In this document: positions 25,491-34,581 of the stretch, one piece after another
Position numbering within the stretch: the stretch's first letter is position 1
How the letters are laid out: the number at the start of each line of letters is the position of its first letter
Source of the DNA: Nigerium massiliense
Lineage (GTDB): Bacteria > Actinomycetota > Actinomycetes > Propionibacteriales > Propionibacteriaceae
Direction of reading: 5' to 3'
Length of the DNA: 64,000 bases
NCBI RefSeq assembly: GCF_000826085.1
Contig: NZ_CCYM01000003.1
Span: 434,001 to 498,000 of the forward strand
Position numbers and translations under genes: made by a program
Notes under the pieces: model-generated
What the model was told of the DNA's origin: nothing
What the model saw: only the letters and a program-made list of their open reading frames with translations
The model's database searches: none

Positions 25491-27523
25491 CACTCCGCCT
25501 TCGGGCTGTCGTTACGCCGGCTGCGCGCCCAGTCGACGATGTCGGCGATCGCCTCGTCGACCGGGACGCCGTTGCGCTGGGAGCCGTCCCGGTACCGGAA
25601 CGACACGGCCCCGGCCTCGGCGTCCTCCCCGCCCACGATGAGCGTGAAGGGCACCTTCTCCTTGAACGCGTTGCGGATCTTCTTGGCGAACCGGTCGTCG
25701 GAGTGGTCCACCTCGACGCGGATGCCCTGGGCGCGCAGCTTCTCGGCGACGCCGTCCAGGTACGGCCCGAACGTGTCGGCGACCGGCACACCCAGCACCT
25801 GCACCGGGCTCAGCCACACGGGGAACGCCCCCGCGTAGTGCTCGATGAGCACGCCCATGAACCGCTCGATGGACCCGAACTTGGCCGAGTGGATCATCAC
25901 CGGCTGCTGCCGGGTGCCGTCGGCGGCGGCGTACTCCAGGCCGAACCGCTCCGGCTGGTTGAAGTCGTACTGGATCGTCGACATCTGCCAGGTGCGGCCG
26001 ATGGCATCCTTGGCCTGGATCGAGATCTTCGGGCCGTAGTACGCGGCACCACCCGGGTCGGGGACGACCGGCAGGCCGGACTCGTCGGCGATGGCCTGCA
26101 GGATGGCCGTCGCCTCCTCCCACTGCTCGTCGGAGCCGATGAACTTGTCCTTCTTCTTGCCGTCGGTGTCGCGCGTCGACACCTCGAGCGCCACCTCGGT
26201 CAGGCCGAAGTCGGTCAGCAGCGACAGGATGAACCGCAGCAGGTGCCGCACCTCGTCGGGAGCCTGCTCCTTGGTGACGTAGCTGTGCGAGTCGTCCTGG
26301 GTGATCGAGCGGACGCGGGTGAGGCCCTGCACGACGCCGGACTTCTCGTCGCGATACACCGTGCCGAACTCGAACAGCCGGATCGGCAGCTCGCGGTAGG
26401 AGCGCCCGCGCGAGGCGAAGATGAGGTTGTGCATCGGGCAGTTCATCGCCTTGAGGCGGTACGCCTGGCCCTTCTTGAGCACCATGCCGTGCTCGTCGCG
26501 GACGTCGTCCTCGAGCAGCGGCGGGAACATGCCGTCGGCGTAGTAGGGCAGGTGGCCCGACGTGTAGAAGAGGTCTTCCTTGGCGATGTGCGGCGTCCCG
26601 ACGTACGAGAAGCCCTCTTCGATGTGGCGTCGACGGACGTAGTCCTCCATCTCGCGCTTGATGACGCCGCCGCGCGGGTGGAACAGCGGCAGCCCGGGTC
26701 CGACGATGTCGTGGAAGCTGAACAGGTCGAGCTCGGCGCCGAGCTTGCGGTGGTCGCGCTTGGCGGCCTCCTCCAGCCGGGTCTTGTAGGCCTGCAGGTC
26801 GTCCTTGGACGCCCACGCGGTGCCGTAGAGGCGCTGCAGCTGCGGGTTGCGCTGGTCGCCGCGCCAGTAGGCGGCCGAGGTGCGCGTCAGCGAGAAGCCG
26901 TTGCCGAGGTAGCCGGTGTGCGGGACGTGCGGGCCGCGGCACAGGTCTTTCCAGGCCACCGAGCCGTCGCGACGGACGTTGTCGTAGATCGTCAGCTCGC
27001 CGTGGCCCACCTCGACGGACGCCCCCTCCGTGTCGCCGGAGTTGCCCTTCAGCCCGATCAACTCGAGCTTGAACGGCTCGGACGCCAACTCCTCGCGCGC
27101 GTCGTCGTCGGCGACGGCACGCCGGACGAACCGCTGCCGCTCCTTGACGATGCGGGCCATGTCCTTTTCGAGGCCCTTCAGGTCCTCGGGCGTGAGCGGC
27201 TCGGTCTGGAAGTCGTAGTAGAAGCCGTCCGTGATGGGCGGCCCGATGCCGAGCTTCGCCTCCGGGAAGCGGCCCTGCAGCGCCTGCGCGGCGACGTGCG
27301 CGGCCGAGTGCCGCAGGATGTAGAGCCCGTCGGGCTCGCCGATCGTGATCGGCTCGACGTCGGCGCCCTCGGGGATCTCGGTCGCCAAGTCCTTGATCTC
27401 CCCGTCGACGCGCATCGCGACGATGCTGCGGTCGTCGCCGAACAGGTCGAGCCCGGTAGTGCCGGTCTCGACCACCTTCTGCTCGCGCGAATCGGGGCGC
27501 ACCAGGGTGATGGAGACAGACAA
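25490..27523 (-). CDS. thrS: Threonyl-tRNA synthetase
   Basis: A 677-residue class II synthetase that charges tRNA-Thr. Order: a TGS domain (residues ~1-65), an editing domain with '[11 protein letters not shown]' (HxxxH), then the catalytic core with '[10 protein letters not shown]' (zinc Cys) and '[17 protein letters not shown]' (motif 2), and a C-terminal anticodon-binding domain around '[16 protein letters not shown]'. The start is taken as TTG 27523 behind AAAGGA, because homology begins there and the upstream in-frame part is not family sequence. It is divergent from the GH13 gene. No T-box leader is visible. Confidence 0.96.
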   Translation of the reverse strand: MSVSITLVRPDSREQKVVETGTTGLDLFGDDRSIVAMRVDGEIKDLATEIPEGADVEPITIGEPDGLYILRHSAAHVAAQALQGRFPEAKLGIGPPITDGFYYDFQTEPLTPEDLKGLEKDMARIVKERQRFVRRAVADDDAREELASEPFKLELIGLKGNSGDTEGASVEVGHGELTIYDNVRRDGSVAWKDLCRGPHVPHTGYLGNGFSLTRTSAAYWRGDQRNPQLQRLYGTAWASKDDLQAYKTRLEEAAKRDHRKLGAELDLFSFHDIVGPGLPLFHPRGGVIKREMEDYVRRRHIEEGFSYVGTPHIAKEDLFYTSGHLPYYADGMFPPLLEDDVRDEHGMVLKKGQAYRLKAMNCPMHNLIFASRGRSYRELPIRLFEFGTVYRDEKSGVVQGLTRVRSITQDDSHSYVTKEQAPDEVRHLLRFILSLLTDFGLTEVALEVSTRDTDGKKKDKFIGSDEQWEEATAILQAIADESGLPVVPDPGGAAYYGPKISIQAKDAIGRTWQMSTIQYDFNQPERFGLEYAAADGTRQQPVMIHSAKFGSIERFMGVLIEHYAGAFPVWLSPVQVLGVPVADTFGPYLDGVAEKLRAQGIRVEVDHSDDRFAKKIRNAFKEKVPFTLIVGGEDAEAGAVSFRYRDGSQRNGVPVDEAIADIVDWARSRRNDSPKAE

Positions 27524-27642
27524 CGCAGTGTTCCTTTCGATCAGACGACTCGCCCATTCTGCCGTAAACCCGAGCGGGTGTCGGCGTGGACGGCGGGCGT
27601 GACACGCTGAGGGCGTCCTGCGGGAGCTCAAGGAGAACCGAC

Positions 27643-29319
27643 ATGCGCATCACCGACACCGCCGACCGCTGGTGGAAGAACGCGGTGCTGTACTGCCTCG
27701 ACATCGAGACCTACCTCGACCACAACAATGACGGGGTGGGCGACCTGGCGGGCCTGGCCCGGCGCATCGACTACCTGGCCGAGTTGGGCGTGACCTGCCT
27801 GTGGCTGATGCCCTTCTACCCCACCCCCGACAGAGACGACGGCTACGACATCACCGACTTCTACGGCGTCGACGGGCGCCTGGGCGACCACGGCCGCGTC
27901 GTCGAGGTCATCCGGATGGCCCACGACCGGGGTCTGCGCGTGATCGCCGACCTGGTCATCAACCACACGTCCGATCAGCATCCGTGGTTCAAGTCGGCGC
28001 GACGCAGCAAGAACAGCCCGTACCGCGACTACTACGTGTGGCGCTCCGACACCCCGCCGGACACCTCCGACGAGGTCGTCTTCCCCGACAAGGAGGACAG
28101 CATCTGGGCCTACGACGACCGCACCGGCGAGTACTACCTGCACCACTTCTACTCCCACCAGCCGGACTTGAACTGGGGCAACCAGGTGGTTCGCGAGGAA
28201 TTACTGCGGGTGATGGACTTCTGGCTCCAACTGGGACTGGATGGCTTCCGGGTGGACGCGGTGCCGTTCGTCTTCGAGGACGTCGATACCGCGTCGAAGA
28301 ACCCGTCGGTGCCCGCCGACCCGCACGATCTTCTGAAGGAGTTCCGCGGGTTCCTGAACCGCCGCCGGGGCGACGCGATCCTCCTCGGCGAGGTGAACGT
28401 CCCGCACGCCGACCAGCGCCGGTACTTCGGCGGGGACGCCGGCGACGAACTCACGATGATGTTCGACTTCATCACGATGCAGAACACCTACCTGTCGCTC
28501 GCCCGGCAGGATGCCCGCCCGCTCGCGAAGGCTCTCCAGACCCGCCCGGCGATCCACCCCACCTGCCAGTGGGCGACGTTCCTGCGCAACCACGACGAGC
28601 TGACCCTCGACAAGCTGACCGACGCCCAACGTCAGGAGGTGTTCGACGCTTTCGGGCCCGATCCCGACGTGCAGATCTACGATCGCGGCCTCACCCTGCG
28701 CCTCCCGACGATGCTGGGCAACGACCCGCGCCGGCTCAAGATGGCCTACAGCCTGCTGTTCTCCCTCCCGGGGACGCCGACCATCTATTACGGCGAGGAG
28801 ATCGGCCTGGGCGAGGACACGAGCCAGGACGGCCGCATGGCCGTCCGCGTCCCGATGCAGTGGACGGACGGCAAGAACGGCGGCTTCTCCGACGTCGCGC
28901 CCGGCCGGCTCATCCAGCCCACCGTCGAGGGGCCCCTGGACGCCCGGCACGTGAACGTGGCCGACCAGCGCCGCGATCGGGACTCGCTGTGGCACTTCAT
29001 GGCGACGCTCATCAGCCGGTACCGCAGCTGCCCCGAGCTGGGCTGGGGCGAGTTCGAGGTGATCGAGCAGCCGCTGACGAACGTGCTCGTCCACTCGTGC
29101 GCGCTGCCGGAGACCGCGGTGTACGCGATCCACAACTTCGCCGCCGAGGGCTGCGAACTCGAGCTGGATCTCGGCCGGGACTTCGCCGACACGGTGCTGG
29201 TCGACCTGTTCTCCGACGGCCGGATCCCCTTGGACGGGCGCGGTCACGCGACCCTGCCCCTGGACGCCTACGACCACCGCTGGCTGCGGCTGCAGCGCGG
29301 CGAGCCGCTGCTGCCCTGA
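27643..29319 (+). CDS. GH13 alpha-amylase-family protein, trehalose synthase (TreS)-like
   Basis: A 558-residue (beta/alpha)8 enzyme. '[12 protein letters not shown]' is conserved region I, 'DGFRVDAVP' carries the nucleophile Asp ~205, 'ILLGEVNVP' the acid/base Glu ~250 and '[11 protein letters not shown]' the third acid. '[13 protein letters not shown]' is the calcium-binding loop. The region '[10 protein letters not shown]...DYYVW' is typical of TreS, which converts maltose to trehalose; a maltase-like hydrolase is also possible. The C-terminal beta domain is short and there is no fused maltokinase. ATG 27643 has AAGGAG seven bases upstream. Monocistronic, with a strong terminator after it. 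Confidence 0.85.
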   Translation: MRITDTADRWWKNAVLYCLDIETYLDHNNDGVGDLAGLARRIDYLAELGVTCLWLMPFYPTPDRDDGYDITDFYGVDGRLGDHGRVVEVIRMAHDRGLRVIADLVINHTSDQHPWFKSARRSKNSPYRDYYVWRSDTPPDTSDEVVFPDKEDSIWAYDDRTGEYYLHHFYSHQPDLNWGNQVVREELLRVMDFWLQLGLDGFRVDAVPFVFEDVDTASKNPSVPADPHDLLKEFRGFLNRRRGDAILLGEVNVPHADQRRYFGGDAGDELTMMFDFITMQNTYLSLARQDARPLAKALQTRPAIHPTCQWATFLRNHDELTLDKLTDAQRQEVFDAFGPDPDVQIYDRGLTLRLPTMLGNDPRRLKMAYSLLFSLPGTPTIYYGEEIGLGEDTSQDGRMAVRVPMQWTDGKNGGFSDVAPGRLIQPTVEGPLDARHVNVADQRRDRDSLWHFMATLISRYRSCPELGWGEFEVIEQPLTNVLVHSCALPETAVYAIHNFAAEGCELELDLGRDFADTVLVDLFSDGRIPLDGRGHATLPLDAYDHRWLRLQRGEPLLP

Positions 29320-29333
29320 TAGCGGACGCGAAA

Positions 29334-29362
29334 GAACCCCCGGCCATATCAGCCGGGGGTTC
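29334..29362. terminator. Bidirectional terminator between the GH13 gene and the tRNA cluster
   Basis: GAACCCCCGGC (29334-29344) pairs exactly with 29352-29362 around a seven-base loop. On the minus strand it is followed by TTCTTTC, so it suits the tRNA transcript especially. It also closes the GH13 gene. Confidence 0.85.
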
Positions 29363-29366
29363 CTCG

Positions 29367-29441
29367 TGGTGGGCGACACTGGGATCGAACCAGTGACCTC
29401 TTCCGTGTCAGGGAAGCGCGCTACCGCTGCGCCAGCCGCCC
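29367..29441 (-). tRNA. tRNA-Val (GAC)
   Basis: The cloverleaf reads clearly on the minus strand: acceptor GGGCGGC pairs with GTCGCCC (one G-U), anticodon stem CTTCC/GGAAG with loop CTGACAC, anticodon GAC, and T-loop GGTTCGATCCC. The 3' CCA is encoded (29369-29367). Last of three tRNAs in the same direction. Confidence 0.95.
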
Positions 29442-29442
29442 G

Positions 29443-29513
29443 AGGTGGAGACAGGATTTGAACCTGCGTACACGGATTTGCAGTCCGTTGCCTCGCCTCT
29501 CGGCCACTCCACC
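29443..29513 (-). tRNA. tRNA-Cys (GCA)
   Basis: Acceptor GGTGGAG pairs with CTCCACC. The anticodon arm ACGGA/TCCGT has loop CTGCAAA, anticodon GCA. Discriminator U73 is as expected for Cys. No CCA is encoded. Only one base separates it from tRNA-Val. Confidence 0.95.
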
Positions 29514-29554
29514 AGATGAAGCAGCCTCGCTGAGTGGCACCGAGACCTACTCCG

Positions 29555-29627
29555 AGCGGACGACGGGATTCGAACCCGCGACCCTCACCTTGGCAAGGTG
29601 ATGCTCTACCAGCTGAGCCACGTCCGC
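29555..29627 (-). tRNA. tRNA-Gly (GCC)
   Basis: Acceptor GCGGACG pairs with CGTCCGC. Anticodon stem CACCT/AGGTG has loop TGCCA, anticodon GCC. T-arm GCGGGTTCGAATCCCGT. Discriminator U; no CCA encoded. First of the Gly-Cys-Val string common in Actinobacteria. Confidence 0.95.
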
Positions 29628-29774
29628 ATGCCTCTCTCACCGGGGTGACCCCGTTGAGGTGCGTGGAACACCATAGCCAAGTCCGTCCGCCAAACACAAA
29701 CTGAGCCTGCCGTCCGAGGCGCCGGCGGCCGATTTGGCTCAACCCCGTGCCCGTTTGCTAGTGTGGTCCCTCGC

Positions 29775-29846
29775 GGGCGTATGGCGCAGTGGTAGCGCGC
29801 TTCGTTCACACCGAAGAGGTCACTGGTTCGAACCCAGTTACGCCCA
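29775..29846 (+). tRNA. tRNA-Val (CAC)
   Basis: Acceptor GGGCGTA pairs with TACGCCC. Anticodon stem CTTCG/CGAAG has loop TTCACAC, anticodon CAC. T-arm CTGGTTCGAACCCAG. No CCA encoded (followed by CCG). It is divergent from the Gly-Cys-Val string. Confidence 0.95.
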
Positions 29847-29940
29847 CCGCATCCTTCCCGCTCAGTCCGGCCCGCCTCTGCGCGCCGCTGCGTCCCTTGT
29901 TCCCTCGCGCGAGGCCTGCGTTCGCGTGATCGGCGAGCGG

Positions 29941-30318
29941 TCACGCCGCGGCCGTCCCGAGCCCCAGACCGATCCCGGCCACCGCCGCCCCGCCGGCGAG
30001 GACGCCGAGCGCGTAGCCCACCGCGGCGCGACGGCGCCGATCCGCGAGGAGCCGCACGGCGTCCACGCAGGCGGTCGAGAACGTGGTGAACCCGCCGAGG
30101 AACCCCGTTCCCGCGACGTGCTGCCAAGCGTCCGGCAGCACGTGCGAGCCCACGAGACCGGTGACGAGCCCCAGCAGGAACGAACCGGCCAGGTTGATCA
30201 CCGCGGTCCCCCACGGGAGGTCGGACGACACCGACCGGACCACACCGTCCAGCACCAGCCGGCAGACCGCCCCCAGACCCCCGGCCAGCGCGATCAGGCA
30301 GAACAACGGCCACGTCAT
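29941..30318 (-). CDS. crcB: Fluoride ion channel CrcB/FluC (second subunit)
   Basis: A 125-residue protein with four helices. 'GTGFLGGFTTFSTACVDA' is the family hallmark that lines the fluoride path, and 'WGTAVINLAGSFLLGL' holds the second conserved stretch with the pore Asn. Fluc channels are dual-topology dimers. Where two genes lie together they form a heterodimer. ATG 30318 overlaps the stop codon of the first crcB gene (ATGA). No fluoride riboswitch could be found upstream of the pair. Confidence 0.93.
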   Translation of the reverse strand: MTWPLFCLIALAGGLGAVCRLVLDGVVRSVSSDLPWGTAVINLAGSFLLGLVTGLVGSHVLPDAWQHVAGTGFLGGFTTFSTACVDAVRLLADRRRRAAVGYALGVLAGGAAVAGIGLGLGTAAA

Positions 30319-30764
30319 CGCCGACCCCGCACCGCGCGAGCGATCGCGACGCCCGCCGCCGCCGCGACAAGGCCCGCAACCACCGTGCCGAGACCGTAGC
30401 CGACCGCGATACCGGTCAATCCGTCGGTGGCCAGCTTCGCCATCCCCACCGCGAGCGCGCTGTAGGTGGTGAAGCCGCCGAGGAAGCCGGTCCCGGCGAT
30501 GAGGCGGACGAAACGGCGTCCGCCCCGATCGGGCCCGCCCAGGGACAGCGACTCCAGCAACAGCCCAAGGGCGAAGGCCCCTGCGACGTTGATGCCGAGG
30601 ATCGTCCAGGGCACCGACCCCCTGTCCGGGAGCGCCAGGCTCAGCGCCTCGCGGACGGCGGTACCGAGAGTGCCGCCCACGAAGACGATCGCGACGGCCG
30701 ACGGACGCAGGTGCAGCGGACGCCGGGCCGATTCGGCGTCGATGGCTCGGGTGGGGTCGGTCAT
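30315..30764 (-). CDS. crcB: Fluoride ion channel CrcB/FluC (first subunit)
   Basis: A 149-residue protein with an extra ~25-residue soluble N-terminus, then four helices. 'GTGFLGGFTTYSALAVGM' and 'WTILGINVAGAFALGLL' are the Fluc signatures. It exports fluoride from the cytoplasm. It is first in a two-gene operon whose partner starts within its stop codon. A start further in, near 'AIVFVGGTLG', is possible but would leave a very short N-terminus. The 270 bases upstream hold no recognised riboswitch. Confidence 0.92.
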   Translation of the reverse strand: MTDPTRAIDAESARRPLHLRPSAVAIVFVGGTLGTAVREALSLALPDRGSVPWTILGINVAGAFALGLLLESLSLGGPDRGGRRFVRLIAGTGFLGGFTTYSALAVGMAKLATDGLTGIAVGYGLGTVVAGLVAAAAGVAIARAVRGRR

Positions 30765-31037
30765 CGGGCTCCTTCCGAGGGCTTATCCTTGCACCCGACC
30801 GTGCCGGAGACCGGCCCTCCCTTCTCGCCCCGACACGCGTCAAGCAAGGCGGCGGATACCTCCCCGCGGGCCGGATGGGGCCTAGGGTGTTGCGAGGACG
30901 AGGCGCCCACTCTTTGGACGCGCATCTCACCAGATGAAACCAATAGTTGCATCACGGGTCCGTAACGACGAAGATTCACTTAACACCGCGGCAACGGGGC
31001 CGTCTTCCAGCAAATGCGATCAGGGAAGGCATGGCCC

Positions 31038-31838
31038 ATGACAGCACCCGCGCTCGTGATGGTTTCGCACGGCAGCAGTGACCCGCACGTCGTGCAGGTC
31101 ACCCATGCACTGTGCCAGGGTCTCACCAAGCTGCGTCCCGCCATCCACGTTGCGGGCGCCTTCCTCGGTCATTCGGCCCCCAGCGTGCGCCAGGTCGTCG
31201 AGCAGCTCCTCTCCGACGGCGTCCGCGAGATCGTGTTCGTCCCGCTCGAGTTGACCCACGCCATCGAGGCCGACCCCGAGGTGTCGACGATGGTGGCGCA
31301 CATGCGCGCCGCGTACCCGGACGCCGCGTTCGTCGCGTCCCGCCCGATCGGGCCCGAGCTCAGCCTGCTGAACATCCTGGACGAGCGCCTGCGCCTGGCG
31401 CTGCACCGCGCCCGTGCCCTCGAACTCGATGGGCTGATCCTCAGCTCCGCCAGTACGGGCGACGTGCGCGGCTCCGCGCTGCTGGCCCGTCGCGCGCGGC
31501 AGTGGTCGACCCACCATCGGCTCCCCTGTCTCACCGCCGTCGCCGACGGCACCGGGCCGTCCGTCGCCCAGGCCGTCCAGGGGCTGCGCGCGCAGGGCCG
31601 GCGCCACCTGGCCGTCGGATCGTTCTTCCTGGCGTCCGGGCACCTGTTCAACGTGCAGGCCGAACTGGCCCTGCGCAGCGGCGTCGTCGCGGTCTCCGAA
31701 CCGATGGGCGCGTCCCGCGAAGTCACCGACCTGGTGCTGGCGCGCTACGCCTTCGCGGCGATGGACCTGCTCGACTACGCCCACGAGGACGCCCGCCTCG
31801 AGGAGACCGAGTTCTTCCTCGACGCGTTCAGCGCCTGA
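31038..31838 (+). CDS. Sirohydrochlorin ferro/cobaltochelatase-type protein (CbiX/SirB family)
   Basis: A 266-residue chelatase. 'VMVSHGSSDPHVVQVTHAL' near the N-terminus has the metal-binding His, and 'VPLELTHAIEADPEV' is the second family segment. The C-terminal repeat carries 'FFLASGHLFNVQAEL', another chelatase signature. It should insert Fe2+ or Co2+ into sirohydrochlorin for siroheme or cobalamin. ATG 31038 follows GGGAAGG. An in-frame Met at 31014 is less likely. It stands alone, convergent with the second PPK2 gene; no other tetrapyrrole gene is in the window. Confidence 0.88.
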   Translation: MTAPALVMVSHGSSDPHVVQVTHALCQGLTKLRPAIHVAGAFLGHSAPSVRQVVEQLLSDGVREIVFVPLELTHAIEADPEVSTMVAHMRAAYPDAAFVASRPIGPELSLLNILDERLRLALHRARALELDGLILSSASTGDVRGSALLARRARQWSTHHRLPCLTAVADGTGPSVAQAVQGLRAQGRRHLAVGSFFLASGHLFNVQAELALRSGVVAVSEPMGASREVTDLVLARYAFAAMDLLDYAHEDARLEETEFFLDAFSA

Positions 31839-31851
31839 TCCACCCGACCCG

Positions 31852-31887
31852 CGCGGCCGGGCGTCCCGCCACGGACGCCCGGCCGCG
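31852..31887. terminator. Strong hairpin between convergent chelatase and PPK2 genes
   Basis: CGCGGCCGGGCGTCC (31852-31866) pairs exactly with 31873-31887 around a six-base loop: a 15-bp perfect stem. It has no U-tract on either side but lies just between two convergent stop codons. The arms contain the over-used hexamers GCGTCC and GGACGC. Confidence 0.75.
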
Positions 31888-31904
31888 TCGCGGCCGGCCG
31901 GTTC

Positions 31905-32876
31905 TCAGAGCTCGGCGAGCCGCGCCTTCTCCGCCGCCACGTCGAAGTCCGCCTCCGGCCAGCCCAGGCCGAGATCGGCGAGCTTCTCCCGCAGCAGCTC
32001 GGCGACTGCCCAGTTGCGGTACCACTTCTTGTCCGCCGGGATGATGTACCAGGGCGCGTGCTCGGGATTGCACTTGGCGAGCATGTCGTTGTAGGCGTCG
32101 GCGTACGCCTCCCAGTTCGCGCGCGTGTCGAGGTCGCCGGGGTTGTACTTCCAGTGCTTGTCGGGGTTGTCCAGCCGCTTTGCGAGCCGCTCTTTCTGCT
32201 CGTCCGCCGAGACATGCAGGAAGCACTTGATGATGACGTAGCCCTGGTCCGCCAGAGACTTCTCGAAATTGTTGATCGTCGCGTAGCGGCGCGACCAGGT
32301 CGCCCGCGGGACCAGCTCGTTGACGCGGACGATCAAGACGTCCTCGTACTGCGAACGGTCGAAGACACCGAGCATGCCGGGATCGGGCAGCGCGTTGCGG
32401 ATGCGCCACAGGAACGGATGGCGCAGCTCCTCCTTGGTGGGCGACTTGAACGACGTCAGTTGAATGCCCTGCGGGTCGACCATGCCGACCGTGTGTCGGA
32501 TCACGCCGCCCTTGCCGGAGGTGTCCATGCCCTGCAGGATCAGCAGGACGCGCGGCGCGGTCGTCGGATCTGCGCGTCCGGCCGCGTAGAGCCGCTCCTG
32601 CAGGTCGGACAGCACCGGCTCCAGCGCCTCCTTGAACGCCGGGGCGTCCGCCTTGCCGGAGCCTGGAAAGCCCGGGGCGGCGTCGGTGTCGAGGTCGCGG
32701 ACGTCGAACGGGGCCAGCGGCGCGCGAAGGATCTCCGAGAGGCGCGGGGCGGTCGGCCCTTCGGAGCCCTTGCCCTTCGTCGCGGTCCCCGCATCCTTAG
32801 CGGCCTTGCCCGGCTTGACGGCCTTCGCCGCGACCCGCTCGGCGTCCTTGGCCTTCTTCTTGCTCTTCTTCGCCAT
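31905..32876 (-). CDS. ppk2: Polyphosphate kinase 2 family protein (second, divergent type)
   Basis: A 323-residue protein. The first ~45 residues are Lys/Ala rich and look disordered. The PPK2 domain starts near residue 85: 'LQGMDTSGKGG' (Walker A, ~115-124), 'GVFDRSQYEDVLIVRV' (Walker B) and 'NNFEKSLADQGYVIIKCFLH'. 'DKHWKYNPGDLDTRANWEAY' (20 residues) is the lid region. This subfamily (PPK2 class II/III-like) phosphorylates NMP or NDP with polyphosphate. It differs clearly from the PPK2 at 3136. It is downstream of the LigD-domain gene in the same direction, ~70 bases apart, but may have its own promoter. Confidence 0.93.
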   Translation of the reverse strand: MAKKSKKKAKDAERVAAKAVKPGKAAKDAGTATKGKGSEGPTAPRLSEILRAPLAPFDVRDLDTDAAPGFPGSGKADAPAFKEALEPVLSDLQERLYAAGRADPTTAPRVLLILQGMDTSGKGGVIRHTVGMVDPQGIQLTSFKSPTKEELRHPFLWRIRNALPDPGMLGVFDRSQYEDVLIVRVNELVPRATWSRRYATINNFEKSLADQGYVIIKCFLHVSADEQKERLAKRLDNPDKHWKYNPGDLDTRANWEAYADAYNDMLAKCNPEHAPWYIIPADKKWYRNWAVAELLREKLADLGLGWPEADFDVAAEKARLAEL

Positions 32877-32945
32877 TGCGGCAGTGTGACGGACGCCGGG
32901 CCCGCGCGCCGCTCGACGCGCCGCCGGGCGGCGGGATGGGACGGC

Positions 32946-33959
32946 CTACCCGTCGCGCTTCGCCCGGCTCGGCTGGACGCGGGGCGGCTCGCCGGGCATC
33001 TTCGGGTAGTCAGGTGGGTAGGGCATCTCCCCCTCGCCGGACTCGGCGTCTCGGTCGTACCAGGCGAGCGCCGGCGCCAGCGATGCAGGCTCAGCGTCGG
33101 CGAGCCCCGCCCACGGGTCGCCCACCTCGGCGAACCGCTTCGGCACGCTCGGCACGGTGAAGTCCTCGGGGTCGGCGTCCGGGAGCTCGTCCCAGGTCAG
33201 CGGCGTCGAGACCAGCGCCTTCTCCACCGGGCGGATCGAATACGCCGACGTCATCAGCCGGTCGCGGGCCATCTGGTTGAAATCCACGAAGATGCGCTCG
33301 CCGCGCTCCTCCTTCCACCAGTTCACGGTCACCAGGTCGGGAAGGCGGCGCGCGAGCTCGCGGCCGATCGCGATGGCGGCGTGTCGCGCGTCGATGAAGT
33401 GGGTGGGCTCCACCCGGGCGAAAACGTGGACGCCCCGGCCGCCGCTCGTCTTGCAGAACCCGGTCAGGCCGAGCTCCGCGAGGATCTCGCGCAGCGCCAG
33501 CGCCGCCTCCACCGCGTCTGCGAAGCCGGTGCCCGGCTGAGGGTCGAGGTCGAGGCGCAGCTCGTCCACCAGGTCGGTCGCCCCGCCGCGTACCGGCCAG
33601 GGGTGGAAGCGGAGCGTGCCGAGGTTGAGCATCCACAGCACGGTGGCCAGGTCCTGAGGGCAGACGGTCTCCGCCTTGCGGCCCGAAGGGAACGTGATCG
33701 TTGACCGGCCCACCCACTCGGGCACGGCCTTCGGGAGGCGCTTCTGGTAGAAGGATTCGTCGCCGTCGACACCCCCGGGCCAGCGCTCCATCGTGGTGGG
33801 CCGGTCGCGCACCCCGGCCAGGACGCCGGGGCCGACCGACAGCACATAGTCGGCGAGATCGCGCTTCGTCAGCCCGAGCGCCGGGAAGTACACCTTGTCG
33901 GGCGAGGAGAGCCGCACTTCGCGGCCGTCGACGTCGAGCGTGGTCGCGGGTGTCGCCAT
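32946..33959 (-). CDS. Stand-alone LigD-type DNA polymerase/primase domain
   Basis: A 337-residue AEP-type polymerase of the NHEJ LigD family, without ligase or phosphoesterase domains. 'DKVYFPALGLTKRDLADY' (18 residues) is the entry motif, 'LRLDLDPQPG' holds the catalytic Asp pair near residues 137-139, 'FCKTSGGRGVHVF' the His motif and 'DFNQMARDR' the third acid. It adds (ribo)nucleotides at broken ends in Ku-dependent repair. ATG 33959 follows a -10 box TAGGCT (33967-33972) by seven bases, suggesting leaderless mRNA. No ku or ligase gene is visible here. Confidence 0.92.
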   Translation of the reverse strand: MATPATTLDVDGREVRLSSPDKVYFPALGLTKRDLADYVLSVGPGVLAGVRDRPTTMERWPGGVDGDESFYQKRLPKAVPEWVGRSTITFPSGRKAETVCPQDLATVLWMLNLGTLRFHPWPVRGGATDLVDELRLDLDPQPGTGFADAVEAALALREILAELGLTGFCKTSGGRGVHVFARVEPTHFIDARHAAIAIGRELARRLPDLVTVNWWKEERGERIFVDFNQMARDRLMTSAYSIRPVEKALVSTPLTWDELPDADPEDFTVPSVPKRFAEVGDPWAGLADAEPASLAPALAWYDRDAESGEGEMPYPPDYPKMPGEPPRVQPSRAKRDG

Positions 33960-33966
33960 GGGGGGA

Positions 33967-34008
33967 AGCCTACGGGCACGGGTGGCCCGCGTCACCGCGG
34001 GTAGGCTG
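33967..34008. promoter_or_regulatory. Divergent promoter region of ligD-type gene and msrB
   Basis: On the minus strand TAGGCT (33972-33967) lies seven bases before the LigD-domain ATG. On the plus strand another TAGGCT (about 34003-34008) lies ~20 bases before msrB, which has the ribosome site GGAGGAGGAG. The two -10 boxes are ~35 bases apart and back to back. Confidence 0.5.
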
Positions 34009-34027
34009 GGCATCCGGAGGAGGAGAC

Positions 34028-34447
34028 ATGAGCGAACGAACTTTCGTCCCCAAGGTGATCAAGACCCCTGACGAGTGGCGTGCCCAACTGAACCCGGCGG
34101 AGTACCACGTGCTCCGCGACGCCGGCACGGAGCCGCCCTTCGTCGGTGAGTACACCGACACCACGACGCCCGGCACCTACGCCTGCAAGGCGTGTGGCGA
34201 GGTGCTGTTCACGAGCGAGGAGAAGTTCTCCTCGCACTGCGGCTGGCCGTCGTTCTACGCGCCCACCGACAACGACAAGATCCGCTACCTGCGCGACGAC
34301 TCGCTGCCAGGTCCCACGCGCATCGAGGTGCGCTGCGCGACGTGCGACTCTCACCTGGGCCACGTCTTCGAGGGTGAGGGCTACCCCACGCCCACCGACC
34401 AGCGATACTGCATCAACTCCATCGCGCTGGTGCACCAAGCGAGCTGA
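34028..34447 (+). CDS. msrB: Peptide-methionine (R)-S-oxide reductase
   Basis: A 139-residue MsrB that reduces methionine-R-sulfoxide in proteins. The catalytic Cys lies in 'RYCINSIAL' near the C-terminus. Two CxxC pairs, 'YACKACG' and 'RCATCDSHLGHVF', bind structural zinc. 'HCGWPSFYAP' is the substrate pocket. Full length for the family. The start codon has an excellent GGAGGAGGAG site. Transcribed alone and divergent from the LigD-domain gene. Confidence 0.96.
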   Translation: MSERTFVPKVIKTPDEWRAQLNPAEYHVLRDAGTEPPFVGEYTDTTTPGTYACKACGEVLFTSEEKFSSHCGWPSFYAPTDNDKIRYLRDDSLPGPTRIEVRCATCDSHLGHVFEGEGYPTPTDQRYCINSIALVHQAS

Positions 34448-34520
34448 GCCGGGCGCGCGCGAGAAGAAGTGAGCGAGGGCTGCCCCGCCGAACCGCCGGA
34501 CTCGGAACTGTGAAGCACAG

Positions 34521-34552
34521 ACTGCCCGCGACTCCTGGGAGTCGCGGGCAGT
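34521..34552. terminator. Bidirectional terminator between msrB and DUF3349
   Basis: ACTGCCCGCGACT (34521-34533) pairs exactly with 34540-34552 around a short loop. It lies between convergent genes. There is no U-tract, but the stem is long and perfect. Confidence 0.75.
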
Positions 34553-34581
34553 CGTGACGAGGGCGCCAGGGGCGTTCCGCG

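Noticed and set aside
27524..27642. T-box leader upstream of thrS
   Set aside because: The region is only ~120 bases, and no T-box sequence or specifier stem was seen.
29367..29846. Integrated element at the tRNA cluster
   Set aside because: All four tRNAs are intact and no integrase, repeat or composition change lies beside them.
30955..31010. GlnR-like boxes before the chelatase gene (GTAAC, GATTC, TTAAC, GCAAC words)
   Set aside because: The words occur, but the six-base spacing required between half-sites is not kept across the set.
30765..31037. Fluoride (crcB-motif) riboswitch upstream of the two crcB genes
   Set aside because: The GGNGATG start and CTGATGACTCC-like end were looked for and not found. 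A GC-rich fold near 30780-30840 is present but does not fit the aptamer.
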